Source of the DNA: Speluncibacter jeojiensis
GTDB lineage: Bacteria; Actinomycetota; Actinomycetes; Mycobacteriales; Mycobacteriaceae
Assembly (NCBI RefSeq): GCF_029589495.1
Contig: NZ_JAAIVF010000006.1
Span: forward strand, 124,001 to 188,000
Direction of reading: 5' to 3'
DNA: 64,000 nucleotides
Shown one piece after another: positions 19,531 to 28,825 of this stretch. Numbering within the stretch: the stretch's first letter is position 1; every line of letters begins with the position of its first letter. A program made the position numbers and the translations under genes. The notes under the pieces were generated by a model, which saw only the letters and a program-made list of their open reading frames with translations, had not been told where the DNA came from and searched no databases.

Positions 19531-20660
19531 GATCGACGCTCCCAGAATGCCGGGCCGACGGGCTCGATGAAGTTGCCGTTGGCGACCAGGTAGCCCTCTT
19601 CGTTGACGGTGATCGGCAGCTGCGGCAGCGCGCGGGCGGCAGGGCCGAAGATCGGCTTGCAGTAGCGCATCACGTCGAACTGGGACTGGTGGCACGGGCA
19701 CAGAATGCGGTTGGTCTGCTGCTCGAACAGCGAGGTCGGGCAGCCGAGGTGGGTGCAGATCTTCGAGTAGGCGTAGTAGTCGCCGTAGTTGAAGTTCTCC
19801 TGGCCCTTGCGCTTGACGACCTTCTGCGCGTCCGCCGGACGCAGGCGGATGAGCATGACCGGATTACGCGAACCGCGCAGCGCCGAGAGCAGCTCTTCCT
19901 CGGACTCGCGGTCCGACTCGCGGAACGGGAAGACTGTCTCCATGGCGCCGCCGTCGAGGTCCTCCGGGCGGACCAGCACGACGTCGCGCGGGTTGCCGGT
20001 GTCGCGACGCAGGTAGATCGTCTCGCCCTTGTAGTGCGGGGTCCAACCGGTGGTCCACAGGGTGCCGTCGCCCGTGTTGGTCATCGGGCCCGGCTTCCAC
20101 GGGTTCTTGATGAACCCGCCCAGCGGCAGGATCGCCATGACACCGAGCGCGCCGGCACCGAAGCCGAGCGAACGCGTGAGCATCTTGCGGCGGCCGAGGG
20201 TCGAGGTCTGCCAGGAGTCCTGGAACTCGGCGACGATCGTCTTGCGGTCGACCTCGTCGGAGGGGCCGTCGTGCCGCTCCTGGATCGACACCTCTTCGGG
20301 GATGAACTTCTTGGTGAAGTGCACCGCGCCGATGCCGATGCTCAGGATGGCCAGACCCATGGTCAGGCCGATCAGCGGCGTGTACAGCGTGTAGAGGGTC
20401 AGTCCGGACTCACCGAGGCCCTTGTAGCGCCAGGGCCAGAACAGGTAGATCCCGATGAACGCCAGCGAGGAGATGCCGGCCAACGCGAACCAGAAGGCGA
20501 CGGTGCGCTCCGCACGCTTCTCCGCGCGGGTGCCCTTGACCGTCCAGCGGTGCTTGCGGTGGGCGATCTCGACGCCGTCGAGCTTCGCGCCGAGCTCGGT
20601 GAGCTCGTCCTGGCTCATCGCGTTCAACTGCTCTTCGGTGGGCTTGTCCCCGCCGCTCAT
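19527..20660 (-). CDS. qcrA: Cytochrome bcc complex Rieske iron-sulfur subunit
   Basis: 377 residues with a long N-terminal region containing three transmembrane helices, as in actinobacterial QcrA, and a C-terminal Rieske domain. The 2Fe-2S ligands are C302 and H304 (CTHLGC) and C321 and H324 (CPCH); C307 and C323 would form the stabilising disulfide. The ATG overlaps the qcrC stop by four bases, and the stop overlaps qcrB in the same way. A GTG 6 codons earlier lies inside qcrC and was not chosen. It passes electrons from quinol to the diheme subunit. Confidence 0.95.
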   Translation of the reverse strand: MSGGDKPTEEQLNAMSQDELTELGAKLDGVEIAHRKHRWTVKGTRAEKRAERTVAFWFALAGISSLAFIGIYLFWPWRYKGLGESGLTLYTLYTPLIGLTMGLAILSIGIGAVHFTKKFIPEEVSIQERHDGPSDEVDRKTIVAEFQDSWQTSTLGRRKMLTRSLGFGAGALGVMAILPLGGFIKNPWKPGPMTNTGDGTLWTTGWTPHYKGETIYLRRDTGNPRDVVLVRPEDLDGGAMETVFPFRESDRESEEELLSALRGSRNPVMLIRLRPADAQKVVKRKGQENFNYGDYYAYSKICTHLGCPTSLFEQQTNRILCPCHQSQFDVMRYCKPIFGPAARALPQLPITVNEEGYLVANGNFIEPVGPAFWERRS

Positions 20661-21538
20661 GACCTTGCTCCGATCCACAACGTCGCACCGACCAGTGCCA
20701 GGATGCCGATGACCCAGATGGCGCCGGCTTCAGCAGCCGGGCCGAGTCCGCCCAGTCCGTATCCGCCCTGAGACGGGGTCTCACCGGAGGACTTGACGTA
20801 GGCGATGATGTCCTTCTTCTCGTCCGGCGTGAGCTGCCGGTCGGAGAACTTGGGCATGTTCTCGGGCCCGGTGAGCATCGCGGTGTAGATCTGCTGCTCG
20901 TTGGCCGGGTCGAGAGTGGGGGCGTACTTGCCGGACGACAGCGTGCCGCCGCGACCGGTGAAGTTGTGGCAGGACGCGCAGTTCAGGCGGAACAGCTCGC
21001 TACCGCGGGCGATGTCGCCGCCGCGCAGCGAGCTCTGGGCGATCTCGCCGTTGGCGTCGCGCACCACGGTCGGTCCGCCGCCGTGGGCCTGGACGAAGGC
21101 GCCGAGCGCGTCGATCTCGTGGGCGTCGAACTTCGGCTGCTTGCGGGGCATCTGGGCGCCCTGCGCGGCCGCGGGCATACGACCCGAGGAGACCTGGAAG
21201 TAGACCGCCGCGTCACCGACGCCGATGAGGCTGGGACCGCGATCGGGGATACCGGTCAGGTTTGCGCCGTGACAGGTGATGCAGGAGGTGTCGTAGAGCT
21301 GCTTGCCCTCACGGACCAGTGCGGCCTGGTCCTCGCTCGCCGTGGCGACCTGCGGGGTCGGCGACAGCGACGAGGCCAGGAACCCGGCGCCGACAAGGGC
21401 GCCGAGCAGCAGCACGGTGGCACTGGCGCGCCTGCGCAGCTTCCTTCTGCGGCGATCCCGCGCGGGATCTGAGGCACGCCCGGCGCGACGGGGCTCACCG
21501 TCGGGTGTGTCGGCGGTGGGTGGAGGAGATGAGCTCAT
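20657..21538 (-). CDS. qcrC: Cytochrome bcc complex diheme cytochrome c subunit
   Basis: 293 residues. After a basic N-terminus comes a transmembrane anchor (about 40-56), then two heme c motifs, CITCH (86-90) and CASCH (187-191), and a C-terminal transmembrane helix ending WIGARS. Having two hemes removes the need for a separate soluble cytochrome c in the bcc-aa3 supercomplex. The ATG has AAAGGG about 7 nt upstream; 25 earlier codons in the frame show no start signal. It is the first gene of the tightly overlapping qcrCAB set and follows ctaE by about 90 bp. Confidence 0.95.
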   Translation of the reverse strand: MSSSPPPTADTPDGEPRRAGRASDPARDRRRRKLRRRASATVLLLGALVGAGFLASSLSPTPQVATASEDQAALVREGKQLYDTSCITCHGANLTGIPDRGPSLIGVGDAAVYFQVSSGRMPAAAQGAQMPRKQPKFDAHEIDALGAFVQAHGGGPTVVRDANGEIAQSSLRGGDIARGSELFRLNCASCHNFTGRGGTLSSGKYAPTLDPANEQQIYTAMLTGPENMPKFSDRQLTPDEKKDIIAYVKSSGETPSQGGYGLGGLGPAAEAGAIWVIGILALVGATLWIGARS

Positions 21539-21625
21539 CGGTATCCCTTTGGTATCGGGGACGGACTGAACGGTGTCTGCTGAATAAACCTGGGAGCGGG
21601 CCGGGGCCCGCAATGTGCTTGTCTG

Positions 21626-22237
21626 CTATCGGATGAGGTAGATCGTGGCGAACAGACCGATCCACACGATGTCGACGAAGTGCCAGTAGTACGAGACGAC
21701 GATCGCCGCAGTGGCCTGGGCCGGCGTGAACTTGCTCATCTTGGTGCGCAGGATCAGCAAGAGGAAGGCGATCAGGCCACCGATGACGTGGAGGCCGTGG
21801 AAACCGGTCGTGATGTAGAAGACCGAGCCGTAGGCGCTGCTGGAGAGCGTGGTGCCGTGGGCGACCATGTTGCGGAACTCGTTGGCCTGTCCGAGCACGA
21901 AGATCAGGCCCATGAGGAACGAGATGAAGTACCAGCGACGCAGGCCGAAGACGTCTCCGCGTTCGGCGGCGAACACACCCATCTGGCAGGTGAACGAGGA
22001 TGCCACCAGGATGATCGTGAAGATCAGGGCGTAGCCGAGCTCCAGTTCGGTCGGCTCGGGCGGCCAGGCGCCCTTCGCCTGCGCGCGCGCGACGAAATAC
22101 ATCGCGAAAAGGCCGGCGAAGAACATGAGTTCGCTGGACAGCCAGACGACGGTGCCGACGCTGACCATGTTGGGTCGGTTCAGCGAGTGCACGCGTTGGG
22201 TGATTGCCGATCCTGAGGTACCTACTGCGCTCGTCAC
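21626..22237 (-). CDS. ctaE: Cytochrome c oxidase subunit III
   Basis: 203 residues, the same length as M. tuberculosis CtaE. Five transmembrane helices are visible, with the conserved blocks [16 protein letters not shown] and [14 protein letters not shown] near the end. The GTG start (VTSAVGTSG) matches the mycobacterial N-terminus; the frame extends 57 codons upstream but into the divergent gene. CATACT lies 7 nt before the GTG and no Shine-Dalgarno is seen, so the mRNA may be leaderless. It leads the ctaE-qcrCAB run. Confidence 0.95.
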   Translation of the reverse strand: MTSAVGTSGSAITQRVHSLNRPNMVSVGTVVWLSSELMFFAGLFAMYFVARAQAKGAWPPEPTELELGYALIFTIILVASSFTCQMGVFAAERGDVFGLRRWYFISFLMGLIFVLGQANEFRNMVAHGTTLSSSAYGSVFYITTGFHGLHVIGGLIAFLLLILRTKMSKFTPAQATAAIVVSYYWHFVDIVWIGLFATIYLIR

Positions 22238-22244
22238 AGAGGGA

Positions 22245-22250
22245 AGTATG
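22245..22250 (-). promoter_or_regulatory. -10 box CATACT for ctaE
   Basis: CATACT on the minus strand with a 7-nt gap to the GTG; a one-base departure from TAnnnT. Confidence 0.45.
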
Positions 22251-22385
22251 ACCCTTCGTAGTAAGTTCTGCGCAATCGGGTCCGAAATTGGTGTGCCCCA
22301 ATTTCGCTCGTGGAGTCGCGAGCTGCGTGTTTCCCACCAAGCTACGCGCCCGCGGGCAGTCGTGTGGCCATGCGAAGCTGTGGTG

Positions 22386-22868
22386 ATGGACGCATCTGAC
22401 CGTGGCAACGTCGCAGGAAGCGCCTATCGGCGGTGGTGGCGACGGCTGTTACGACGCCCGCGCCCGGCCGATCTGGACCCCGCCCGTTCCGACCTGGAGG
22501 TCGTGGTGGCCGGCTTCGACGAGGTGGAGTCCTGTGCGGCGGCACTCGAGCGGGGCGCGGCGGGGTCGCCTACCTGGCGCGAGGCCGATCCCGCAGTGTT
22601 TCGCCACCACCTCTGCCTGCCCCCGGACCGGGTCGAGGAGGCCTGCGCCCTCGCGGCGCAGGACGGGTATGCGGCCGCGGTCGCCGCGTCGCCGGCGGCT
22701 GAACCGGTCGTCGCCCTGCCGGGCGAGGTCGCGGTCGTATTGCAGCGGGTTCAGCGACTCGATCCACTCCACTGCGCACAGGAGCGTTCCCGCATGGCCG
22801 GGCTGGCGCAGCGGCACGACGGCCGACTGGTGGGTTGGGATGCGCTGCAGCCCCCTGCGGGTGACTAG
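22386..22868 (+). CDS. Uncharacterised 160-residue protein divergent from ctaE
   Basis: A basic N-terminus ([14 protein letters not shown]) precedes an alpha/beta domain that begins [19 protein letters not shown] and contains [24 protein letters not shown], followed by strands rich in Val. The domain resembles a ferredoxin-like fold, possibly akin to RraB-type or ACT-like modules, but no family can be named. The ATG at 22386 has no clear Shine-Dalgarno; GTG codons lie just before it. It lies between divergent ctaE and co-directional trpD, so it may share a function or a promoter with trpD. Confidence 0.7.
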   Translation: MDASDRGNVAGSAYRRWWRRLLRRPRPADLDPARSDLEVVVAGFDEVESCAAALERGAAGSPTWREADPAVFRHHLCLPPDRVEEACALAAQDGYAAAVAASPAAEPVVALPGEVAVVLQRVQRLDPLHCAQERSRMAGLAQRHDGRLVGWDALQPPAGD

Positions 22869-22952
22869 GCTTCCGCACGGCGGGCCGCGGCCCGCGCGGG
22901 CCCGGTGATCGTCGGGCCGGCCGACATACCCATAGCGGTACAGGTGGAGTAG

Positions 22953-24023
22953 ATGGCGCACGCAGGCGAGTCGACTGTCGGGCAGCAGCGCAGTTGGCGG
23001 GGGATCCTCGGAACCCTCGTCGACGGCCGGGACATGACGGCGGGCGACGCGGCGTGGGCCATGGACGAGATCATGTCCGACAACGCCACGCCGGCCCAGA
23101 TCGCGGCCTTCGGCGTCGCCCTGAAGATGAAGGGGGCGACACCCCAGGAGTTGCGCGGGCTCGCCGATTCGATGATGACCCACGCGGCGGGAACGGTGCC
23201 GGTGGCGCCGGACGCGGTCGACATCGTCGGGACCGGAGGCGACCGGTCGAACACCGTCAACATCTCGACGATGGCGGCACTGGTGGTCGCCGGGGCGCGT
23301 GTGCGGGTGGTCAAGCACGGGAACCGGGCCGCGTCGTCCAAGAGCGGGTCGACCGATGTCCTCGAGGCGCTGGGGGTCAAGGTCGCACTCGGGCCCGAGC
23401 AGGTTGCCGAATGCGTCGAGCAGGTCGGTATCGGCTTCTGCTTCGCACCGCTGTTCCATCCGGCGTTGCGGTACACCGGACCGACCCGCAGCCAGATCGG
23501 TGTGCCCACCGTCTTCAACGTGCTCGGGCCGTTGACGAATCCGGGCCGGCCGCGTGCCGGGCTGATCGGGTGCGCCTTCGAGGACCTGACCGAGGTGATG
23601 GCCGGCGTCTTCGCCGAGCGGGGGAACTCGACGCTCGTCGTGCGGGGCGACGACGGGCTCGACGAGCTGACGACGGCGAGCACGAGCACCGTGCACGTGG
23701 TGTCCGACGGACGGATGCGGACCCAGACGTTCGACCCACGGGACGTCGGCATCGACCGGGTGCCGCTCGAGGCGCTCCGGGGTGGCGATGCGGCGACGAA
23801 TGCGGCGATCGCGCAGGAGGTCCTCGGTGGGGCGGCGGGGCCGGTCCGCGATGCGGTCGTGCTCAACGCGGCGGGCGCGATCGCGGCCTACTCGGGTGTC
23901 GGGGACGACCTGGAGGCCGCGATCCGGACCGGTCTCGAGCGGGCCGCGGAATCGCTGGACAGCGGCGCGGCGGGCAGACTGCTGACGGACTGGGCTGCCC
24001 TCACCACGAAGCTCGCGGGCTGA
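22953..24023 (+). CDS. trpD: Anthranilate phosphoribosyltransferase
   Basis: 356 residues, the normal size. It transfers phosphoribose to anthranilate in tryptophan synthesis. The PRPP-binding loop [17 protein letters not shown] is near residues 92-108, [13 protein letters not shown] forms the next loop, and the [13 protein letters not shown] block is intact. GGAG lies 5-8 nt before the ATG. The other trp genes are absent from the window, as in M. tuberculosis, where Rv2192c stands alone beside ctaE. Confidence 0.95.
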   Translation: MAHAGESTVGQQRSWRGILGTLVDGRDMTAGDAAWAMDEIMSDNATPAQIAAFGVALKMKGATPQELRGLADSMMTHAAGTVPVAPDAVDIVGTGGDRSNTVNISTMAALVVAGARVRVVKHGNRAASSKSGSTDVLEALGVKVALGPEQVAECVEQVGIGFCFAPLFHPALRYTGPTRSQIGVPTVFNVLGPLTNPGRPRAGLIGCAFEDLTEVMAGVFAERGNSTLVVRGDDGLDELTTASTSTVHVVSDGRMRTQTFDPRDVGIDRVPLEALRGGDAATNAAIAQEVLGGAAGPVRDAVVLNAAGAIAAYSGVGDDLEAAIRTGLERAAESLDSGAAGRLLTDWAALTTKLAG

Positions 24024-24053
24024 CCAGAGACCGTCGGCCCCGATCCGGCCCGG

Positions 24054-24329
24054 TCATTCCCCGATGGAGAACCCCGCCTCGACGTCCGCATTGGAATAGG
24101 ACTTGAAGGCGATGTGAGTGGCGGTGCGCACCACCCCCTCGGTCTTGTTGATCTTCTCGGTGACGACCTCGGCGATCTGTGCGTGATCGCGCACGCGGAC
24201 GATGGCGATCAGGTCGACGTCGCCCGCACAGGAATAGACGGAGTCGACCCCGGAGAGGTCAGCCACGGCCTGCGCGGTCTCGGGAATGCGGTTCGCCTCG
24301 GTGTGGATCAAGACGATGGCGGTGATCAT
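24054..24329 (-). CDS. Stand-alone Lrp/AsnC ligand-binding (RAM) domain protein
   Basis: 91 residues forming one alpha/beta RAM (AsnC_trans_reg) domain: MITAIVLIHTEANRIPETA, GVDSVYSCAGDVDLIAIVRV and the terminal AFKSYSNADVEAGF. There is no helix-turn-helix, so it cannot bind DNA alone; such proteins usually sense amino acids as oligomers. Beside trpD, an aromatic amino acid is a reasonable ligand, by inference. The ATG at 24329 begins the domain exactly; the longer open frame is antisense-type sequence. It converges on trpD and follows the exonuclease gene. Confidence 0.88.
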   Translation of the reverse strand: MITAIVLIHTEANRIPETAQAVADLSGVDSVYSCAGDVDLIAIVRVRDHAQIAEVVTEKINKTEGVVRTATHIAFKSYSNADVEAGFSIGE

Positions 24330-24379
24330 GTCGCTGCTACCTGCCTGTTCTCGCGATGACTGCGCGTGCGCACCCGAGC

Positions 24380-26101
24380 CTAGGGTGTGCGACCGGCCTG
24401 CGCGCGTTCGCACCACCGCGTCCACGACCCGGCGCCGTGCCCCGGCTCGCCGTAGCCGCTGCTGACCCGCACCAGCCGCGCCGGGCCGGCCTCCAGCCAG
24501 CGCGCGATCAGCCCGACCTCCTCGGCGAGGGCACCGCGGAGCGGGCCGGGATCGGGCAGGGCGGTCTCCGCGGACGCGGTGAGGGCATCGACGACGGGCA
24601 TCGGCGGGACACCGCGCACCGCGACACCGGAGGCCGCGAGCCTCCCGGCCCGGACGACGGCGAACTGCCATCCGCCGTCGCCGTCCGGCCGGGCGGCGAC
24701 CATCTCGTCGAGTGCGGCCAGCGACCGCAGCCGTTGCGCGCGGTGGAGCGCACCGATCAGTTCGGCCGCGCGGTCACGCTGCCGTGCGGCGTTCTCGAAC
24801 AACTCGCGCTGCCCGAGTGCCTCGATCCCTTCGCGCAGCCGGTGCAGGGGCGCATCGTCGAATCCGTGGATCAGCGAGCGCACCCGATCGACCCGCGCGG
24901 CGTAGTGTTCGGCGTCCTCCGGCACCACGGAGGCCGCGGGACACGGCGTGAGCGGATCCTCGGCGCACTGTGCGCCGTGGGTGCCGCGTGCCGGGAGGCG
25001 GTCGGTGCAGGTGCGCAGCCCGCAGGCGCGGGCGACGGTCTCGGCGAGCTCCGCTGCCGTCCTGCGTGAGCGAAACGGGCCCAGCGCGTCGGTATCGGGG
25101 GTTCTGGTGCAGGAGAGACGGGGGAAGGCCTCTTTGGTGAGGACGAGCCACCAGACTCGCCGCGGGTACTTCGACCGTCGGTTGTACGGCGGCGTGTGGG
25201 CGGCGATCAACCGCAGCTCGCGGACCTCCGCCTCGAGGCCGTGCGCGCACACCACGTGGTCGACCCGGGTGGCCAGCGCGACCATCTCCTTCATCCGGCC
25301 ACGCGTCTCGGACCCGGTGAAGTAGCCCCGGACCCGGCGTCGCAGGTCGACCGCGGTACCGACGTAGAGCACCTCGTCGGACGGGCCCCGGAACAGGTAC
25401 ACGCCGGGCCGGTGCGGAAGATCCTGCGCGAGGTGACGCTTGCCGCGCTGGGCCGCGGTGATCGACGGCAGATAGTCGACGAGTTCCGAGTAACTGTGCA
25501 CGCCCTGATTGCCGACCCGTTCGAGGAGGCGGTGCAGGACGTCGACGGTCGCGCGGGCGTCGTCGAGCGCACGGTGGGTCGGCCGGGTCTGCACGCAGAA
25601 GAGCTCGGCCAGCGCGGAGAGCCTGACCGACGGCGCCTCATCGCGGCCGAGCACACGGCGCGCCAGCTTGACCGTGCACAGCACACGGACCTTGGGCCAC
25701 GGCACGCCGCAGGCGCCGGCCGCCGCCTTGAGGAAGCCCATGTCGAACGGCGCGTTGTGGGCGACGAGCACTGCGCCCCGGGCGAACTCGAGAAAACTCG
25801 GCAACACGGACGCGATGCGCGGGGCTCGCACGACCATCGCGTCGTCGATTCCGGTCAGCTCGACGATGTGCCGTGGGATGGACCGTTCGGGGTCGATCAA
25901 CGTGGCCAGTTCGCCGAGGACCTCGCCGCCGCGGACCTTCACCGCGCCGATCTCGGTGATCGCGTCCTCCCCGGGGCGGCCGCCGGTGGTCTCGAGGTCC
26001 ACCACGACGAAGGTGGTCTGACTCAGCGGGGTCTCGAGTTCGTCGAAGCTGAGTTGCCGGCCCGGCGAGGCGGCCGGGTGGCGGGGGTCGAGGACGGTCA
26101 C
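24380..26101 (-). CDS. DEDDh exonuclease fused to GIY-YIG nuclease (Rv2191-like)
   Basis: 573 residues. The first 200 are a DnaQ-type 3'-5' exonuclease: [10 protein letters not shown] gives the catalytic Asp and Glu, and [12 protein letters not shown] and [10 protein letters not shown] follow. Residues 215-310 are a UvrC-like GIY-YIG domain ([27 protein letters not shown]), and the rest is a UvrC-type helical region with cysteines ([15 protein letters not shown]). This matches the DnaQ-UvrC/Cho-like fusion known from actinobacteria, probably in nucleotide excision repair. The GTG follows TAGCGT (26109-26114) by 7 nt and appears leaderless, which decides it over ATGs at 26149 and 26164. Confidence 0.92.
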   Translation of the reverse strand: MTVLDPRHPAASPGRQLSFDELETPLSQTTFVVVDLETTGGRPGEDAITEIGAVKVRGGEVLGELATLIDPERSIPRHIVELTGIDDAMVVRAPRIASVLPSFLEFARGAVLVAHNAPFDMGFLKAAAGACGVPWPKVRVLCTVKLARRVLGRDEAPSVRLSALAELFCVQTRPTHRALDDARATVDVLHRLLERVGNQGVHSYSELVDYLPSITAAQRGKRHLAQDLPHRPGVYLFRGPSDEVLYVGTAVDLRRRVRGYFTGSETRGRMKEMVALATRVDHVVCAHGLEAEVRELRLIAAHTPPYNRRSKYPRRVWWLVLTKEAFPRLSCTRTPDTDALGPFRSRRTAAELAETVARACGLRTCTDRLPARGTHGAQCAEDPLTPCPAASVVPEDAEHYAARVDRVRSLIHGFDDAPLHRLREGIEALGQRELFENAARQRDRAAELIGALHRAQRLRSLAALDEMVAARPDGDGGWQFAVVRAGRLAASGVAVRGVPPMPVVDALTASAETALPDPGPLRGALAEEVGLIARWLEAGPARLVRVSSGYGEPGHGAGSWTRWCERAQAGRTP

Positions 26102-26567
26102 GCCGGTGACGCTAGGCGGGGCCACCGACAGCCGGTTCGCGGGTGGCATCGCGCCGGCCCGCATCGCGCCTTTTGTGTCGGAACCCCCGAATATTGTTCC
26201 GGGTCACAAAGACTCCGTGCGTGGGGACCTTGCGTACGACAAGGTGAGACGAGGATCACAGTGGCCGTCGATTGCGGGCGTTGTTCCCTGCGAGAAGTCG
26301 GCTGTCGCAACCGCGTCGTGGCCGTGCGGTCGACCGCGAACAGGGGTGGTACCAGCCCATATGCCGAGACCTGCATGAGTTCAACGGGGTTCGGACCGGC
26401 TGCAGACGAGCGTGCGGCGATCGAGGTGCCGGCCGACGTCGGGATCTCGCCCCGATCGGGTCTGTCGGTCGACACCGGGAGGGAAAGTGCAGGTGACGGG
26501 CTCGCAGGGGTTCCGATGGGTCGGTCGCGACGAATGTCGCGTCGGTGGACGCCGTGGAAACGGACGC
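26102..26567. other. Long upstream region of the NlpC/P60 gene
   Basis: About 465 bp between the exonuclease start and the riboswitch promoter. A plus-strand frame with a GTG near 26262 and a loose Shine-Dalgarno (GAGGA) stays open to 26731, with several early cysteines, but composition and the absence of any family signal argue against a gene. A dyad at 26172-26210 is the only ordered element. Confidence 0.5.
26172..26210. repeat. Two-part inverted repeat
   Basis: TTTGTG (26172-26177) pairs with CACAAA (26205-26210), and inside them CGGAAC pairs with GTTCCG. It could be an operator or a hairpin upstream of both the exonuclease and the NlpC/P60 gene. Confidence 0.4.
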
Positions 26568-26597
26568 TGGACACGGGCCGCGGTGATTTCGTAACCT
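26568..26597 (+). promoter_or_regulatory. Promoter of the riboswitch-NlpC/P60 transcript
   Basis: TGGACA (26568-26573) and TAACCT (26592-26597) are separated by 18 nt and place the transcript start near 26605, just ahead of the riboswitch. Confidence 0.55.
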
Positions 26598-26639
26598 TTC
26601 CGAGACCTTGCGGAGTCTTGCTTCCCCGTCCGGGGCGGC

Positions 26640-26786
26640 ATCGCAGGTCACCGCCTAATCGGAGCCCTCGGGCACCGAGCCGGGAACCCACGTTATTTGG
26701 GGTGAATCCCCTTGGGCCGCTTGCGGCCTGAAGGGGTAGGGCTGCTCTTCCCAGCCCGAACCCGTCAGCTAACCCGGTCGGCGGCC
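26640..26786 (+). ncRNA. c-di-AMP riboswitch (ydaO-yuaA)
   Basis: The leader carries the conserved ydaO core: GGGAACCCA, then TTGGGGTGAATCC, a variable hairpin, GGTAGGGCTGCTCTTCC and the diagnostic CCCGAACCCGTCAGCTAACC. The order and spacing match the ydaO-yuaA motif, which binds two c-di-AMP molecules and often precedes cell-wall hydrolase genes in actinobacteria. The aptamer ends about 28 nt before the GTG of the NlpC/P60 gene, so c-di-AMP would control peptidoglycan hydrolysis there. The 5' boundary is approximate. High ligand usually turns this class off. Confidence 0.93.
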
Positions 26787-26813
26787 CGATGGAAGAATGG
26801 AGAACACCAGCCC

Positions 26814-27443
26814 GTGGCCAAACACAGGTTGAAGAACGACACTGGCCTGTCTCGCTCCGCGCGCGGCGCCCTCGTCGCCGGAGCTGTCACGGTGGGAGCG
26901 GTCGCCGTACCGGCGGCCCCCGCGATGGCACAGACCCTTTCGATCCCGGGGATCGGCAATTTCGATCTCCCCGATCTGCCGGCGGCGCCGCAGTTGCCGC
27001 CGGCGCCGCAGCTGCCGACCATCCCGGCCCTGCCGACCATCCCCGGTCTGCCCGCCCAGGTCCTGCCGGATCTGCACGCCCCGGCAGTGCCCCGGCCCGA
27101 GTCCGATGGTCAGCGCGCGCTCGCGGCCGCGGAGTCCAAGGTCGGCTCCCCGTACGTCTGGGGCGCCTCCGGGCCGAGCGCGTTCGACTGCTCGGGGCTG
27201 GTCCAGTGGGCGTACCGCCAGATCGGTGTCGCCGTCCCGCGCACGACATACGCCCAGGCGAATGCCGGCGCCGCGGTCTCCGAGGCGGACCTGCAGCCCG
27301 GTGACGTCGTGCTGTTCGACGACGGTGGTCACGCGGGGTTGTACGCCGGAAACAACACGGTCGTGCACGCTCCGACCAGTGGCGAGTCGGTCAAGTACTC
27401 GCCGCTGCACTCGATGACCTTCTTCGCGGCGCGCCGGTTCTGA
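26814..27443 (+). CDS. Secreted NlpC/P60 peptidoglycan endopeptidase under a c-di-AMP riboswitch
   Basis: 209 residues. A signal peptide (residues 1-39, ending PAMAQ) leads to a Pro/Leu-rich repeat linker and a C-terminal NlpC/P60 domain with catalytic C126 (DCSGLVQWAY), H173 and H185. It should cleave the D-Glu/diaminopimelate bond of peptidoglycan stems. The GTG has GGAGA about 10 nt upstream; an earlier in-frame start (26712) lies inside the riboswitch. An intrinsic-type hairpin separates it from the second NlpC/P60 gene. Confidence 0.92.
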   Translation: MAKHRLKNDTGLSRSARGALVAGAVTVGAVAVPAAPAMAQTLSIPGIGNFDLPDLPAAPQLPPAPQLPTIPALPTIPGLPAQVLPDLHAPAVPRPESDGQRALAAAESKVGSPYVWGASGPSAFDCSGLVQWAYRQIGVAVPRTTYAQANAGAAVSEADLQPGDVVLFDDGGHAGLYAGNNTVVHAPTSGESVKYSPLHSMTFFAARRF

Positions 27444-27459
27444 TCCGGTCATGATCGTC

Positions 27460-27500
27460 CCCGGCGCAGATCTGGTGCACGCCTCCGGATCTGCGCCGGG
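27460..27500 (+). terminator. Hairpin after the first NlpC/P60 gene
   Basis: A perfect 13-bp stem (27460-27472 with 27488-27500) followed by CCTTTG. It would end the riboswitch transcript before the next gene. Confidence 0.7.
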
Positions 27501-27704
27501 CCTTTGTGGCGCCCCCGGCCATTTCGCCCACGGGCGCGGTTGGACACGCATCGGCACCGGTCCGTAGCCTGGACCGAATCTGCGCGCGGTCCCTTTGTGG
27601 AGACCTCGCCGCCTTGCGATGGTTCGGGACCGCGGTCCCGGGCGATGTTCGACCCCCCGGGGGATACCCCAGTCTGCTTGACCGAGAACGGAGATGGCTG
27701 CGTC

Positions 27705-28778
27705 GTGGCGTCACACCGACTGAAATCGTCCTTGCGGGGTGTGGCGGCGATCGGCGTCCTGACCGCGTGCCTGGCGACGGTGACGGCGCCGAGCTCCCTG
27801 GCGGATCCGGCGGCGCACGGGCCGGTGTCCGCTGTCGAACCGGGCACCCCGTCTGACGCGATCACGCAGATCCTCCAGCTCTCGCGGCAAGCCGAGCAGA
27901 CCACCGAGGCGCTGCACAAGGCGCAGGACGACCTCAACGCCAGGCTCGCCCAGCAGCGCGACGCCCAGGCCAAGCAGGCGTCCGAGCACAAGCTGGTCGA
28001 GGACGCGGAGGCGAAGGTCGACCGGTATCGCCCGACCGCCGACCTCGTCGCCACTGCCAATTACGAAGGCGCGCGGATCAATCGCCTCTACGCGCTGCTG
28101 ATCAGCAACTCGCCGCAGCAACTGCTCGACCAGATGTCGGCGTTGGATCAGGTGACCTCGGACACCAAGAATCAACTCGACCAGTACACCGGCGCCGTCA
28201 AGCTCGCGTCGGACGCGGAGGCCCGCGCGCAGTCCGCGGCCGCCGCCGCCCGCACCGCCGCCGGACAGGTCCAGGCGCAGCGGGCGACCTTGCAGGCCAA
28301 GCAGAGTGACCTCCAGACGCAGATCGACCACATCCGGGACCTGTACGCGTCGATGACCGGGGGTGAGCGCGCCACCCTGGCCGGTTCCCTCTTCCCGCCC
28401 GGGTGGACGCCGGCGAAGATCGTGCCGTCGTCCGGCGTGCCGTTCGCGGCGCTGCAGGTGGCACTGACCCGTATCGGAGACCCCTACGTCTGGGGCGCGA
28501 CCGGGCCGAACCAGTTCGACTGCTCCGGGCTCGTGCAGTGGGCATTCAAACAGGTCGGCATCAGCGTCCCGCGCACCAGCGAGGAGCAGGCGCAGTACGG
28601 GACCCCGGTCGCACTCGACGACCTCCAGCCCGGTGACATCATCACCTTCTACTCGGACGCCTCGCACGTGGGCATCTACGTCGGCGACGGGATGATCTTG
28701 CACGCGTCGACCTTCGGGGTGCCGGTGAAGGTGCAGTCGATGGCCGCGTTCCCGATTCACAACGCCAGGCGTTTCTGA
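27705..28778 (+). CDS. NlpC/P60 endopeptidase with coiled-coil domain (Rv2190c-like)
   Basis: 357 residues. A signal peptide (VASHRLKSS to LADP, about 35 residues) precedes a coiled-coil segment (about 50-215, beginning LSRQAEQTTEALHKAQDDL) and the catalytic domain with C273, H321 and H333. The architecture is that of the RipA/Rv2190c cell-wall hydrolases, in which the helical part can autoinhibit the active site. The GTG has GGAG 11 nt upstream; 67 earlier codons in the frame lack a signal peptide pattern. The last codon, TTC, and TGA overlap a possible CTG start of the following lipoprotein gene. Confidence 0.92.
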   Translation: MASHRLKSSLRGVAAIGVLTACLATVTAPSSLADPAAHGPVSAVEPGTPSDAITQILQLSRQAEQTTEALHKAQDDLNARLAQQRDAQAKQASEHKLVEDAEAKVDRYRPTADLVATANYEGARINRLYALLISNSPQQLLDQMSALDQVTSDTKNQLDQYTGAVKLASDAEARAQSAAAAARTAAGQVQAQRATLQAKQSDLQTQIDHIRDLYASMTGGERATLAGSLFPPGWTPAKIVPSSGVPFAALQVALTRIGDPYVWGATGPNQFDCSGLVQWAFKQVGISVPRTSEEQAQYGTPVALDDLQPGDIITFYSDASHVGIYVGDGMILHASTFGVPVKVQSMAAFPIHNARRF

Positions 28779-28825
28779 CCGGCCGCGCCGCCGTATCACG
28801 GGTACGGGCCCGCTCGGTCCTGCCG

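Noticed and set aside
26262-26731. Possible cysteine-rich small protein (a WhiB-like idea)
   Set aside because: The cysteine spacing does not match WhiB, the frame runs into the riboswitch, and the start signal is weak.
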